From the IMG/VR virus record IMGVR_UViG_3300021132_000008, positions 1 to 32,338 of that record: a DNA stretch of 32,338 bases. One strand, 5' to 3'. A model generated the notes under the pieces. That model saw only the letters and a program-made list of their open reading frames with translations. It was not told the origin of the DNA and did not search any database. Positions 21,091 to 28,547 of the stretch are shown one piece after another. A program made the position numbers and the translations under genes. The first letter of the stretch is position 1. Every line of letters starts with the position of its first letter. Origin of the DNA: a virus.

Positions 21091-21252
21091 ATGTACGTTA
21101 TCAAAAACGAAGACAACGAAGTCATGCGAATTGTTGGCAGACAAGAGGAAGCTCTTGCAGTTTGCGCTTTGCGTCCTGGCTGGACTTTTAAATGCGTTCG
21201 CAAACCAAAACCAAAGTTTGATCTGTCACAGTTTGAGGAAGCATTGATATGA
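21091..21252 (+). CDS. Small hypothetical protein, 53 residues
   Basis: Start ATG 21091 chosen for the CACGAAAGGA leader at 21075-21084 and a possible TATGAT -10 at 21058-21063. MYVIKNEDNEVMRIVGRQEE then RPGWTFKCVRKPKP: compact alpha/beta, basic. Stop overlaps the next ATG. Function unknown. Confidence 0.7.
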   Translation: MYVIKNEDNEVMRIVGRQEEALAVCALRPGWTFKCVRKPKPKFDLSQFEEALI

Positions 21253-21425
21253 AAGATATTCTCAATCTTGCTAAACTAATTATCTGCATGGTCATATTGC
21301 TTTGTGCTGTCAAAGCATTTATGGATTACCGGGATAATTGCCCTGTCGATATTTTTTGGCAATCAAGCAATAGTCTTGAAAAGCAATTTTGCCAGTTGGC
21401 TTACGGGTACAAGTATGGCAACTAA
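21249..21425 (+). CDS. Small membrane-anchored protein, 58 residues
   Basis: ATG 21249 overlaps the upstream TGA (ATGA). One membrane segment at about 7-25 (LAKLIICMVILLCAVKAFM) and a polar C-terminal part with two Cys (YRDNCPVDIFWQ, KQFCQLAYGYKYG), which may be periplasmic. Overlaps the HNH gene by 11 bases. Function unknown. Confidence 0.55.
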   Translation: MKDILNLAKLIICMVILLCAVKAFMDYRDNCPVDIFWQSSNSLEKQFCQLAYGYKYGN

Positions 21426-21684
21426 AGCCGAGAAAGAACATTTTGGAAAACTTGCGAGTCTCGGGTGCATCCTTTGTATTTACCTCGGATACGGAGAAGG
21501 AACACCTGCTGAAATTCATCACATCCGTAGAGCCGGGAAGCGCAGTAATGCTCCGGTCATTGCCCTCTGCCCCGAACATCATCGAGGCAATTCCGGTATT
21601 CATGGACTTGGACGCAAAGCCTTCGAGAAGGCATACGTCACCGAGGAGTATTTGTTGGAACTCACCCTTGGAAAAATTGCATGA
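21415..21684 (+). CDS. HNH-type nuclease (Ref/DUF968-like)
   Basis: Start placed at ATG 21415 (89 residues); the frame upstream is a shadow. It has a Cys pair (LGCILC), an HH motif in PAEIHHIRRAGKRS, and LCPEHHRGNSGIHGLGRKAF with its conserved Cys, His and Gly, ending in a YVTEEYLLELT helix. This matches phage HNH proteins of the Ref/DUF968 type that cut DNA during recombination. Zn would be held by the Cys/His set. It is part of the ninB-type recombination cluster. Confidence 0.8.
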   Translation: MATKAEKEHFGKLASLGCILCIYLGYGEGTPAEIHHIRRAGKRSNAPVIALCPEHHRGNSGIHGLGRKAFEKAYVTEEYLLELTLGKIA

Positions 21685-21689
21685 CCCTG

Positions 21690-21735
21690 ACTGATCGATT
21701 AACATTGGTGGAAATCGGTCAGTTAATTCCTTTTT
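21690..21735 (+). terminator. Rightward terminator-like hairpin
   Basis: ACTGATCGATT (21690-21700) pairs with AATCGGTCAGT (21713-21723): 11 bp with one G-U. It is followed by TTAATTCC and TTTTT at 21731-21735. The T run is a few bases late for an ideal terminator. A second small hairpin, GCAGG/CCTGC (21741-21745/21756-21760), follows before the next gene. Together they could be an antitermination target. Confidence 0.5.
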
Positions 21736-21777
21736 CTGACGCAGGATAAACGTAACCTGCACCTAAAAAGGAACTTG

Positions 21778-22218
21778 ATGAGCAGACGGTTTACCGATCC
21801 TGAATTTGAGGAAATATGCGTCAATTTTTGGCATTACGCCAAAGCGCATAGGTATGGCGGTCCCCGCTTACCACCCGGATTTGCTAAGGTGCTTAACGAA
21901 GGATCGGCAACTCATGAAGTAGATTACCCGCTTAACAAGTATTTCCCAGCCTTTACCATTGTGATTGAAAGCTTTGATCCAGTGGAGCAGATTGCTTTTT
22001 ATGCGGTCTACATATCGGCTGGATACAGGAATGGACGCAAGATCCCGATTAAGGTCCTTGCAAGCGAAGTGGGAATCAATCGGTCTAACTTCTACAAGAA
22101 GGCAGACTCAGTGGCTCAAAAAGCATGGAAGCAAGCCAAAAACTTGACAATGCTCCAGTCAAAACTTTACAAAACCGACCAAAAACTTTACAAAAACGAG
22201 GACGTGGAAACGGATTAG
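21778..22218 (+). CDS. Helix-turn-helix protein, possible late-gene regulator
   Basis: ATG 21778 with AAAAAGGAACTTG before it; 146 residues. The C-terminal half has IKVLASEVGINRSNFYKKADSVAQ, a helix-turn-helix pattern, after a helical region AFYAVYISAGYRNGRK, and it ends in a Lys-rich tail (SKLYKTDQKLYKNEDVETD). Its position as the last gene before the terminase, after two hairpins, is that of Q-type antiterminators or other late activators. No family is recognised, so the regulator role is from motif and place. Confidence 0.55.
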   Translation: MSRRFTDPEFEEICVNFWHYAKAHRYGGPRLPPGFAKVLNEGSATHEVDYPLNKYFPAFTIVIESFDPVEQIAFYAVYISAGYRNGRKIPIKVLASEVGINRSNFYKKADSVAQKAWKQAKNLTMLQSKLYKTDQKLYKNEDVETD

Positions 22219-22221
22219 GGT

Positions 22222-22313
22222 GAGGGTGTAGATTTGGCGATTTTGAATCGTAGATCAGAAGGCAGAAAAACTATCTACTTCTCGCATCCTCTAATGTCTG
22301 CCTAACCACCCTC
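22222..22313 (+). other. Nested inverted repeats before terminase genes (possible pseudoknot or pac/cos region)
   Basis: GAGGGTG (22222-22228) pairs with CACCCTC (22307-22313). Inside, GTAGAT (22250-22255) pairs with ATCTAC (22273-22278), and AGGCAGA (22260-22266), lying in that loop, pairs with TCTGCCT (22297-22303). The last two cross, as in an H-type pseudoknot, or are alternative folds. The ~200 bases between 22219 and 22423 hold no larger gene. It may be late leader RNA or a DNA packaging site. Confidence 0.45.
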
Positions 22314-22374
22314 GTAAACATTGTATTAAACTAGGTGTATCCCGAATAGGGAGACAAAAAAGGAAGATACATTT

Positions 22375-22425
22375 TGAATAGAAAATCGTATATTTTGGAT
22401 ACGCTGAGAGGAGTAGTCAGCTAAT
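22375..22425 (+). CDS. Possible 16-residue leader peptide before terS
   Basis: TTG 22375 with GGAAG seven bases upstream opens a 16-codon frame, MNRKSYILDTLRGVVS, whose TAA overlaps the terS ATG (TAATG). The terS ribosome site AGAGGAG lies inside it. This would couple terS translation to the leader. Very short, so tentative. Confidence 0.3.
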
Positions 22426-22975
22426 GGCACGAACTTCAAAGCTTACCGAAGCTCAATGGCACGACATTGAAAAACGAATGCTTGCGGGCGAGAAGGCTGC
22501 AGTGCTTGCTAAAGAGTACGGGATTGACCGGGCTCAGATAACTCGCAAGATTACTCCCAGTGTGCGGAATGTAAAAATCGTTGCAAATCAATTACTTAAT
22601 GCTGAGGCAGCTTTTAAGCAGCTTCCAATTACGCAACAAATCGCAACAATTAGCCTAATGGATGAGCTAAGAGCGATCAGTACCAACCTAGCCAGTGCAG
22701 CTAAGTACGGTGCAGTCAATGCCAATATCCTTTCGGGAATGGCAAACCAGCAGCTCAATACGGTCAATGAGGAAAATCTCTTGACGGGCGAGGGAATGAT
22801 TGCACTCAAGACGGTAAGCGCATTACAGGACATGGCAAACGAAGCCAGCAAAGTTCCCCTTGGATTGCTCAGCGCAAACAAGGATCAAATGCAAAAGATT
22901 ACAAACCCGCAGAATTCAGATCTACGGGAAATGACTGACGAGGAACTCTTTGCAATCGCAAGCCGAGGCAGCTAA
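22424..22975 (+). CDS. terS: Terminase small subunit-like protein
   Basis: A 183-residue protein directly before TerL. The N-terminus has a helix-turn-helix for DNA recognition (EAQWHDIEKRMLAGEKAAVL, then YGIDRAQITRKI). The middle is helical (oligomerisation) and the C-terminus acidic (SDLREMTDEELFAIA). The small subunit binds the packaging site and hands the DNA to TerL. Overlaps TerL by 26 bases. Identity rests on position and architecture. Confidence 0.8.
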   Translation: MARTSKLTEAQWHDIEKRMLAGEKAAVLAKEYGIDRAQITRKITPSVRNVKIVANQLLNAEAAFKQLPITQQIATISLMDELRAISTNLASAAKYGAVNANILSGMANQQLNTVNEENLLTGEGMIALKTVSALQDMANEASKVPLGLLSANKDQMQKITNPQNSDLREMTDEELFAIASRGS

Positions 22976-24401
22976 GGAGCTGCTGATTAGGCGTAAAGCC
23001 CGATCAGACATCCTTCAGTATGCAAACGCCATAGAAGTTCCAGGTCGACCTATGACGGACGATCCTGATACAGAATTCTTTGAGCCTATCGAAACCACGA
23101 TGGCTCATCATCATCGGCTGCTTCTCAAGAAGCTAGACGAGGTAGCAAATACAAAACATGGGCGCATGATGGTATTCATGCCCCCGGGCTCGGCAAAGTC
23201 GACTTATGCCTCAGTAGTATTCCCCAGCAAGTACCTTGGGGCTGCTCCTAATCGCAAAGTCATCCTTGCCAGCTATGGTGACGATCTAGCTAGAAAGCTT
23301 GGTAGGCGCACCCGATCAATCATTAAGCAGCCTAGATACCGAGGAATTTTCGGAACTGGGCTTACTGTCGAGTCTTCGGCAGCGCAGGAATTCGCACTGG
23401 ACAACGGTAGCGAATACATGGCTTGCGGTATTCTCGGGGGCGTTACTGGTAATCGAGCTCATGGAATCATCATTGATGACCCTATCAAGGGGCGTGAGCA
23501 AGCTAATTCGGACACAATCCGTAATAAAACCTATGACGCTTTCGAGGATGATCTAAAGACCCGTTTGATACCGGGAGGCTGGATTGTCCTCATTCAAACC
23601 CGTTGGCATGAAGATGACCTAGCAGGTCGAATCCTTCCCGATGGCTGGAAAGGTGAATCCGGCAAGATCTTATGCAAGGACGGCAATTACTGGGAAGTGG
23701 TCTGTTTACCCGCTAAATGCGAAAACGAGGGCGATCCTCTTGGCAGACAGATTGGTGAATACCTTTGGACCGAATGGTTCGATGAGAAACACTGGGCTCA
23801 ATTTGAAAGTAATCCGAGGACGTGGGCAGCTCTTTATCAACAAAGACCTGCTCCACTAGACGGAGACTTGTTTAAACCCGATCAAATACAGATCGTGGAC
23901 GCAATACCTGCTGGAGAAATTAAATGGTGTAGGGGCTGGGACTTAGCCAGCACTACGGACGGTGACTATACGGCAGGAGGAAAGCTTGGCAGATTATCAG
24001 ATGGCAGGTTTATTATTTCGGATATGGTTCGACTGCGTGTGGGTCCCGATCAGCGTGACGCAGCAATGGTTAATACGGCTGCGCTTGATGGAAGGTCGGT
24101 CAAAGTAAGTATTCCGCAAGATCCGGGACAGGCTGGTAAAACGCAAGTCTTATACCTAACTCGAGCATTGTCAGGATATACTGTCAAAAGCTCACCCGAA
24201 TCGGGCGACAAAATCACGAGAGCAGAGCCGTTTGCTGCTCAAGTTAATATTGGTAACGTATTAATGCTTCGAGGCGATTGGAATGCACCCTTGATAAACG
24301 AAATGCGAATATTCCCTAATGGCTCACATGATGACCAAGTGGACTCGCTATCAAGAGCGTTTTCTGAAATAATGATTCCTCGCAAGAGTTTCTTTGGATA
24401 G
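22950..24401 (+). CDS. terL: Terminase large subunit
   Basis: A 483-residue packaging motor. The ATPase domain has Walker A MPPGSAKST at 77-85 and Walker B IIIDDP at 173-178, and the adenine/coupling region includes LIQTRWHEDDLAGRI. The nuclease domain has RGWDLAST (Asp331) and GSHDDQVDSLSRAF (Asp461, Asp462, Asp465) for metal-dependent cutting. Start is TTG 22950 with GAGGAA upstream. It docks on the portal, encoded seven bases downstream. Confidence 0.97.
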   Translation: MQSQAEAAKELLIRRKARSDILQYANAIEVPGRPMTDDPDTEFFEPIETTMAHHHRLLLKKLDEVANTKHGRMMVFMPPGSAKSTYASVVFPSKYLGAAPNRKVILASYGDDLARKLGRRTRSIIKQPRYRGIFGTGLTVESSAAQEFALDNGSEYMACGILGGVTGNRAHGIIIDDPIKGREQANSDTIRNKTYDAFEDDLKTRLIPGGWIVLIQTRWHEDDLAGRILPDGWKGESGKILCKDGNYWEVVCLPAKCENEGDPLGRQIGEYLWTEWFDEKHWAQFESNPRTWAALYQQRPAPLDGDLFKPDQIQIVDAIPAGEIKWCRGWDLASTTDGDYTAGGKLGRLSDGRFIISDMVRLRVGPDQRDAAMVNTAALDGRSVKVSIPQDPGQAGKTQVLYLTRALSGYTVKSSPESGDKITRAEPFAAQVNIGNVLMLRGDWNAPLINEMRIFPNGSHDDQVDSLSRAFSEIMIPRKSFFG

Positions 24402-24407
24402 GATTTT

Positions 24408-27173
24408 ATGTTTAAGTGGCTAAAAGGAAAGACAGAGGTTCAACAAGAACCGATCAAGCCCAAGGCTCGTAAAAGCCTATTCAGCACTCATGCGTTCGAT
24501 ATGCTCGATCCCGATGCTAAAAGATTCAAAGTCGCTGACACCTTTTCAGCACTTTTAAAGCAGCAGCCTTCGCTCTATGGCGAATACGCAATGGATGATT
24601 CCAGCAATGGCGTTGCTAATTTCAAAATGTTTGCTGCTGGCAGCAATAGCGTTTCCGATGTCGTAGTAGGCTGGTACGCTTCCCAAGGATTTATCGGAGC
24701 GCAGCTCTGCGGTATCTTGGCTCAAAACTGGCTGATTAATAAAGCTTGCTCAATGCCAGCCGATGATGCCATTCGTAAGGGCTACAACGTAGTTACCGTT
24801 GACGGTGACGAACTGGACCCTGAAGCCGTTAAGATCATCAAAGCTTACGACAAAGCCTTCAAGCTGAACTTCAATATGCGTGAGTTCATCCGCAAGGGTC
24901 GCATCTTTGGTATTCGTGTGGCAATGTTTAAAGTCATTTCGACTGATAAAGACTATTACGAGAAGCCTTTCAACATTGATGGCGTGACTGCTGGTTCCTA
25001 TAAAGGAATCGTACAAGTTGACCCGTACTGGACAGCTCCAATGCTGGACGGTGCTTCAGCTTCACAGCCTGACACCCTGCATTTTTATGAGCCGACTTGG
25101 TGGATCATCAACGGCAAAAAGGTTCATCGTAGCCATTTAATTATTTTCCGTCATGCTGAGCCTGTAGACGTGCTCAAGCCTCAATACATTTATGGCGGTG
25201 TGCCACTGACTCAACAGTTGATGGAGCGTGTATACGCTGCAGAGCGCACCTCTAATGAAGCTCCACAGTTGGCAATGTCCAAGCGTACAACCGTTTGGCT
25301 AACCGACATGGAAGCCGTTATGAGCGACACCAACGCAGCAATCGGAAGATTGCAGCAATGGGCTGCCTATCGTGATAACTACGGTGTAAAGCTTGGCGAT
25401 AAAGAAGGTGACGAATTCCAGCAATTCGATACCTCCCTAGCCGACTTTGATGCCCTCATCATGACTCAGTATCAACTCGTGGCTGCGATTGCAGGTGTGC
25501 CAGCGACTAAGCTGCTCGGCACTTCTCCAAAAGGCTTTAATGCCACTGGCGAATACGAAGAAGCAAGCTATCACGAGCTGCTCGAATCGATCCAGTCAAA
25601 CGATCTGACCCCATTCGCTGAGCGTCATCATCAACTGGTTATCAAAGCATACGTTGAGCCACAGCTCAAGAAGAAGTTCGATCTCGAAACTACTTTGAAC
25701 TGGCTCCCACTCGATACACCTACTGCCGAAGAATTGGCTCAAACCAATCTGCTCAAGGCTCAAACTGGACAGACTCTTATCGGTTCCGGTGCTATTAGCA
25801 GCGAAGATGAGCGTCAACGTGTAGCAACTGACAAGCAGTCCGGCTACAACGAAATTGGCATTCTTGAAGATCAAGACCCTGAAGGTGAAGAATTAGCGGA
25901 GGAAGATTTCGAGAAAGTGCAAGACGGTATTTGGACTCCATTGCCAAAGAATGAAGAAGTCTCATACAAGACAACTGACGGAGACTTTGCCGATCCTGAA
26001 GATGGCGAAGGTCCTTTGGGCAAGACATTTCAAGTAACTCAAGACAAAGATCCCTGCTGGGAAGGTTACGAGCAATTTGGAATGAAGGACAAAGACGGCA
26101 AACAAGTTCCTAATTGCGTTTCTCAAGATGATGCTGAATTCAAAGAAGAAGATCATCCTCGTGCAAAAAACGGACAATTTGGCTCAGGCGGGGCTAGTGC
26201 AGCTCCTGAGTCTAAAGAGAGTAAAAAAAAAGAAGTAAAAGGTGAATCTCATGGATCTGCTGAAAAGTCCTCTGAGTCTGCTCAAAAAGAGCTTCCTTTG
26301 GAGGAAAAGACAGGATCAGTCCAAGCGCAAGCAAAAGGATTCCAAAAAGTCAAAGAGCTTCCTAACGGTGGATATGTCGACCAACATGGATTCGAGCATT
26401 CACCCGGACTCAATGAGCATGAGCGAAGTATTGAAGACGGCTTTTACGAACAAATCCTAAAAGATACGCCTAAGCTAATTGCTGCGTACAAGGATACATT
26501 CGGTCACGTTGTAGATCCTGACCTTGTTAAAAAGCTAGATCCAAGCTTTGCTAAAGATCCATCATTAGCTGCAGCCGTACATGAGCCAAGCTCTTATCTG
26601 TCTAAAGTAATTTGGAAAGATGCTCTCGAGCAAAAAGCTAAAAACAACGATACCGAAGCCACAATGTTTACGGCTGGCGGTAGCGGATCAGGCAAGTCCG
26701 AATCTGAAAAGATGGCTCGTGACCTGCTCGGTCTTAAAGAAGATGCGTTGACCTTTGATTCTGTATTGGGCAACTTCAAGTCCGCTGCTGACAAAATCGA
26801 TCAAACCTTGAGCATTACCAAGGGTAACGTAGACATCGTTTACACCAATGCGTCTCTTGACCTTGCCGTATTGCTTAATTTGAAGCGCAGCCGGACAGTC
26901 CGATTGGATACCCAGCTTGACGCTCATATCAAAGCTTCTGCAAACATCAAGAAGATTGCCGATCATTACAAGGGCAATAAGCGAGTAAATATTACTATCG
27001 TCAACAACAACACTGGCGATCCTCCTTACCTAACCGAAGGCAAGATCGACCAAGTTCCTGACTACACTGACAGAGCTGCTATGCGGGAGAGAATGATCTC
27101 ATTCGCTAAGAAAATTGTCGCTGAAGGCAGGATCAAGGATGGCGATAAAAAGCTCAAGATGCTGCTAGGTTAA
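24408..27173 (+). CDS. Portal protein (DUF1073-type) fused to a zeta-like P-loop kinase domain
   Basis: At 921 residues this is about twice normal portal length. Residues ~1-490 are a DUF1073-type portal (WYASQGFIGAQLCGILAQNW, GKKVHRSHLIIFRHAEPVD, AIAGVPATKLLGTSPKGFN). Residues 548-571 hold the DPCWEGYEQFGMK..VPNCV motif, and ~580-590 DHPRAKNGQFGSGG, both common tails of phage head proteins, then a charged linker. Residues ~660-921 form a kinase-like domain with P-loop GGSGSGKS at 757-764, then TFDSVLGNFKSAADKIDQTL and DIVYTNASLDLAVLLNLKRS, resembling zeta-toxin domains of phage polyvalent proteins. Its last 20 bases overlap a convergent gene. Confidence 0.85.
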   Translation: MFKWLKGKTEVQQEPIKPKARKSLFSTHAFDMLDPDAKRFKVADTFSALLKQQPSLYGEYAMDDSSNGVANFKMFAAGSNSVSDVVVGWYASQGFIGAQLCGILAQNWLINKACSMPADDAIRKGYNVVTVDGDELDPEAVKIIKAYDKAFKLNFNMREFIRKGRIFGIRVAMFKVISTDKDYYEKPFNIDGVTAGSYKGIVQVDPYWTAPMLDGASASQPDTLHFYEPTWWIINGKKVHRSHLIIFRHAEPVDVLKPQYIYGGVPLTQQLMERVYAAERTSNEAPQLAMSKRTTVWLTDMEAVMSDTNAAIGRLQQWAAYRDNYGVKLGDKEGDEFQQFDTSLADFDALIMTQYQLVAAIAGVPATKLLGTSPKGFNATGEYEEASYHELLESIQSNDLTPFAERHHQLVIKAYVEPQLKKKFDLETTLNWLPLDTPTAEELAQTNLLKAQTGQTLIGSGAISSEDERQRVATDKQSGYNEIGILEDQDPEGEELAEEDFEKVQDGIWTPLPKNEEVSYKTTDGDFADPEDGEGPLGKTFQVTQDKDPCWEGYEQFGMKDKDGKQVPNCVSQDDAEFKEEDHPRAKNGQFGSGGASAAPESKESKKKEVKGESHGSAEKSSESAQKELPLEEKTGSVQAQAKGFQKVKELPNGGYVDQHGFEHSPGLNEHERSIEDGFYEQILKDTPKLIAAYKDTFGHVVDPDLVKKLDPSFAKDPSLAAAVHEPSSYLSKVIWKDALEQKAKNNDTEATMFTAGGSGSGKSESEKMARDLLGLKEDALTFDSVLGNFKSAADKIDQTLSITKGNVDIVYTNASLDLAVLLNLKRSRTVRLDTQLDAHIKASANIKKIADHYKGNKRVNITIVNNNTGDPPYLTEGKIDQVPDYTDRAAMRERMISFAKKIVAEGRIKDGDKKLKMLLG

Positions 27174-27393
27174 TCCTGCGCTCCTCAAGGATCATTCGGA
27201 CGTGCTCACGATCAAGTGAGTCTCCAATGACCGGGGAGCCACAGCGATAAGCAGCCCCGGCTTTTGATTGAAGAAAACGGATTGCCATTTTAATTTCGTC
27301 CATTGTGACCCCGAGATCGTAAACCCCGTTTTTGCCGTAGAAGCTATAAACGTAATTGGCGAAGACTTTAAGTTCTTGGTATGACATTGCCAT
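27154..27393 (-). CDS. Small hypothetical protein, 79 residues
   Basis: ATG 27393 with AACGAAAGGA (27401-27410, one mismatch to the shared leader). SYQELKVFANYVYSFYGKNG, GVTMDEIKMAIRFLQSK and HVRMILEERRI indicate a helical soluble protein. Its 3' end overlaps the portal 3' end, tail to tail, by 20 bases. Last gene of the leftward island operon. Function unknown. Confidence 0.7.
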   Translation of the reverse strand: MAMSYQELKVFANYVYSFYGKNGVYDLGVTMDEIKMAIRFLQSKAGAAYRCGSPVIGDSLDREHVRMILEERRINLAAS

Positions 27394-27408
27394 TTTGAGA
27401 TCCTTTCG

Positions 27409-27660
27409 TTAGTTGCTCATTGCGTCATAAGCTGCTTGGTTTTCGTAACGGATGCAGCCTTCTCCGTTATACATTGGACCGACTAATCCAGCGAAAACTG
27501 GCTGACCGATCAACTCACTGCGTAAGTAGCCCCGGTCTTCAAAACGATTGAACTCGTAACCACGAACTGCCATTGCTTCAATGCAGTCCCCTACGTTTGC
27601 GACTTCGATGTCAAAGCCACCCCAGCCGTTTTGATCTAATGCAACAATTTGGTATCTCAT
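27409..27660 (-). CDS. Small hypothetical protein, 83 residues
   Basis: Start ATG 27660, with CACGAAAGGA at 27667-27676; an upstream in-frame extension would run through that leader. MRYQIVALDQNGWGGFDIEV, then GYEFNRFEDRGYLRSELIG: alpha/beta, acidic. Function unknown; part of the island between portal and MuF. Confidence 0.7.
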   Translation of the reverse strand: MRYQIVALDQNGWGGFDIEVANVGDCIEAMAVRGYEFNRFEDRGYLRSELIGQPVFAGLVGPMYNGEGCIRYENQAAYDAMSN

Positions 27661-27679
27661 GATTTTTCCTTTCGTGGAA

Positions 27680-27874
27680 TTAATTGACTCGGTACTGCTC
27701 GATTGCGATTGCCATTGCTGCCTCGGCTTCCTCTGCATTGCCACCAGCGACTAAGACGTTACGGGCTGCAGCGTCAATGTAACGGAGGTCCATGATGTCA
27801 AACTGGATACCGTTGCCAATGCGATTGAAGATCTGATTGACTTGGCGGTCAAGGGCTCTATTTGCGTTTCTCAT
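27680..27874 (-). CDS. Small helical protein, 64 residues
   Basis: ATG 27874 with CACGAAAGGA at 27882-27891. MRNANRALDRQVNQIFNRIG then YIDAAARNVLVAGGNAEEAE: helical, Ala/Asn-rich. First gene after the promoter at 27914-27941. Function unknown. Confidence 0.7.
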   Translation of the reverse strand: MRNANRALDRQVNQIFNRIGNGIQFDIMDLRYIDAAARNVLVAGGNAEEAEAAMAIAIEQYRVN

Positions 27875-27913
27875 TTTCGTTTCCTTTCGTGGGTAACTGA
27901 AGACTACAACTTA

Positions 27914-27941
27914 ATAATATACTAATTAAGCATGGTGTCAA
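27914..27941 (-). promoter_or_regulatory. Leftward early-type promoter
   Basis: Leftward: consensus TTGACA, 16 bases containing ATGCTTAATTAG, TATTAT. A TTGTAG lies about 7 bases after the -10, and CACGAAAGGA follows just before the gene. Closely matches the promoter at 15971-15998 over -35, spacer and -10. Confidence 0.7.
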
Positions 27942-27971
27942 GCGATATTTGCATAAACACCACAATTATTT

Positions 27972-28184
27972 TTATTTGTTGGCAAGGCACTCGGAGCAGT
28001 TGCATTCGATGACCTCAAGCTTTACGGCTTTGCGTAAGTCTGCCATGCTGTCAAAACCTTTGACGTGGACTAGATCATCCGAGAACCGAAAGCCATAAGG
28101 CAGGTTCAGGATGTAGCTTGGGTAATCTGAATATTCCCCATCGACATCCACGTCCCGGGCAGTGTTCAATTTGTATTTAGCCAT
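27972..28184 (-). CDS. Small hypothetical protein, 70 residues
   Basis: ATG 28184 with CACGAAAGGA at 28191-28200. MAKYKLNTARDVDVDGEYSD, then SYILNLPYGFRFSDDLVHVK, ending with a Cys pair (ECNCSECLANK) that could bind metal. Ends before the next leftward promoter. Function unknown. Confidence 0.7.
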   Translation of the reverse strand: MAKYKLNTARDVDVDGEYSDYPSYILNLPYGFRFSDDLVHVKGFDSMADLRKAVKLEVIECNCSECLANK

Positions 28185-28203
28185 TTTGATTCCTTTCGTG
28201 GGA

Positions 28204-28344
28204 TTAAGCTTGAAGTTCTTGCATTGCTTGCTGCGCTGCTGCAGCTCTACGGACATGACCTTTAGCCATTGCTACGGCATAGATCACTTGTAATTCTAGG
28301 ATTCCTCGGATTTCCAAGTATCCATAACGGGCTAGTGCTTCCAT
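28204..28344 (-). CDS. Small Ala-rich helical protein, 46 residues
   Basis: ATG 28344 with CACGAAAGGA at 28352-28361. MEALARYGYLEIRGILELQV then HVRRAAAAQQAMQELQA: helical and amphipathic. First gene after the leftward promoter at 28389-28414. Function unknown. Confidence 0.65.
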   Translation of the reverse strand: MEALARYGYLEIRGILELQVIYAVAMAKGHVRRAAAAQQAMQELQA

Positions 28345-28388
28345 GATTCGTTCCTTTCGTGGTAACTGATTTTTACTACAGTCTTAGT

Positions 28389-28414
28389 ATCATACTAATT
28401 AAGCATACTGTCAA
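28389..28414 (-). promoter_or_regulatory. Leftward early-type promoter
   Basis: Leftward: TTGACA, then spacer with ATGCTTAATTAG, then TATGAT (14 bases) or GATACT (17 bases); the exact -10 is unclear. Upstream sits ACAACACCCTAAAAATATTT, the same element as before the promoter at 15971. TGTAG follows as in the others. Confidence 0.6.
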
Positions 28415-28480
28415 GAGGTTTGAGAAATATTTTTAGGGTGTTGTATTTGTAATACACCTCAAAAAAAGATCAAAAAACAC

Positions 28481-28508
28481 TTGACGCAATGCTAAATAGG
28501 TATATACT
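28481..28508 (+). promoter_or_regulatory. Rightward early-type promoter
   Basis: TTGACG (28481-28486), 16 bases including ATGCTAAATAGG, TATACT (28503-28508). Only about 66 bases from the divergent leftward promoter. Leader AAGGTGTTGTCTTTG leads to CACGAAAGGA at 28531-28540 and the ATG at 28548. It is the mirror-strand copy of the same promoter design. Confidence 0.7.
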
Positions 28509-28530
28509 GAAGGTGTTGTCTTTGATTAAT

Positions 28531-28540
28531 CACGAAAGGA
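28531..28540 (+). promoter_or_regulatory. Shared early-gene leader motif CACGAAAGGA (representative copy)
   Basis: Exact rightward copies: 16069, 18975, 21075, 28531. Exact leftward copies (coordinates of the complement): 15188, 15458, 15703, 18513, 27667, 27882, 28191, 28352. One-mismatch leftward copies: 15941, 18197, 27401. All but 16069 end about 5-8 bases before a start codon. AAAGGA is the Shine-Dalgarno; the constant CACG before it is not needed for ribosome pairing. Confidence 0.75.
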
Positions 28541-28547
28541 AATCAAA

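Noticed and set aside
23299-23859. Alternative frames within terL
   Set aside because: They are out-of-frame shadows of the ATPase domain with no initiation signals.
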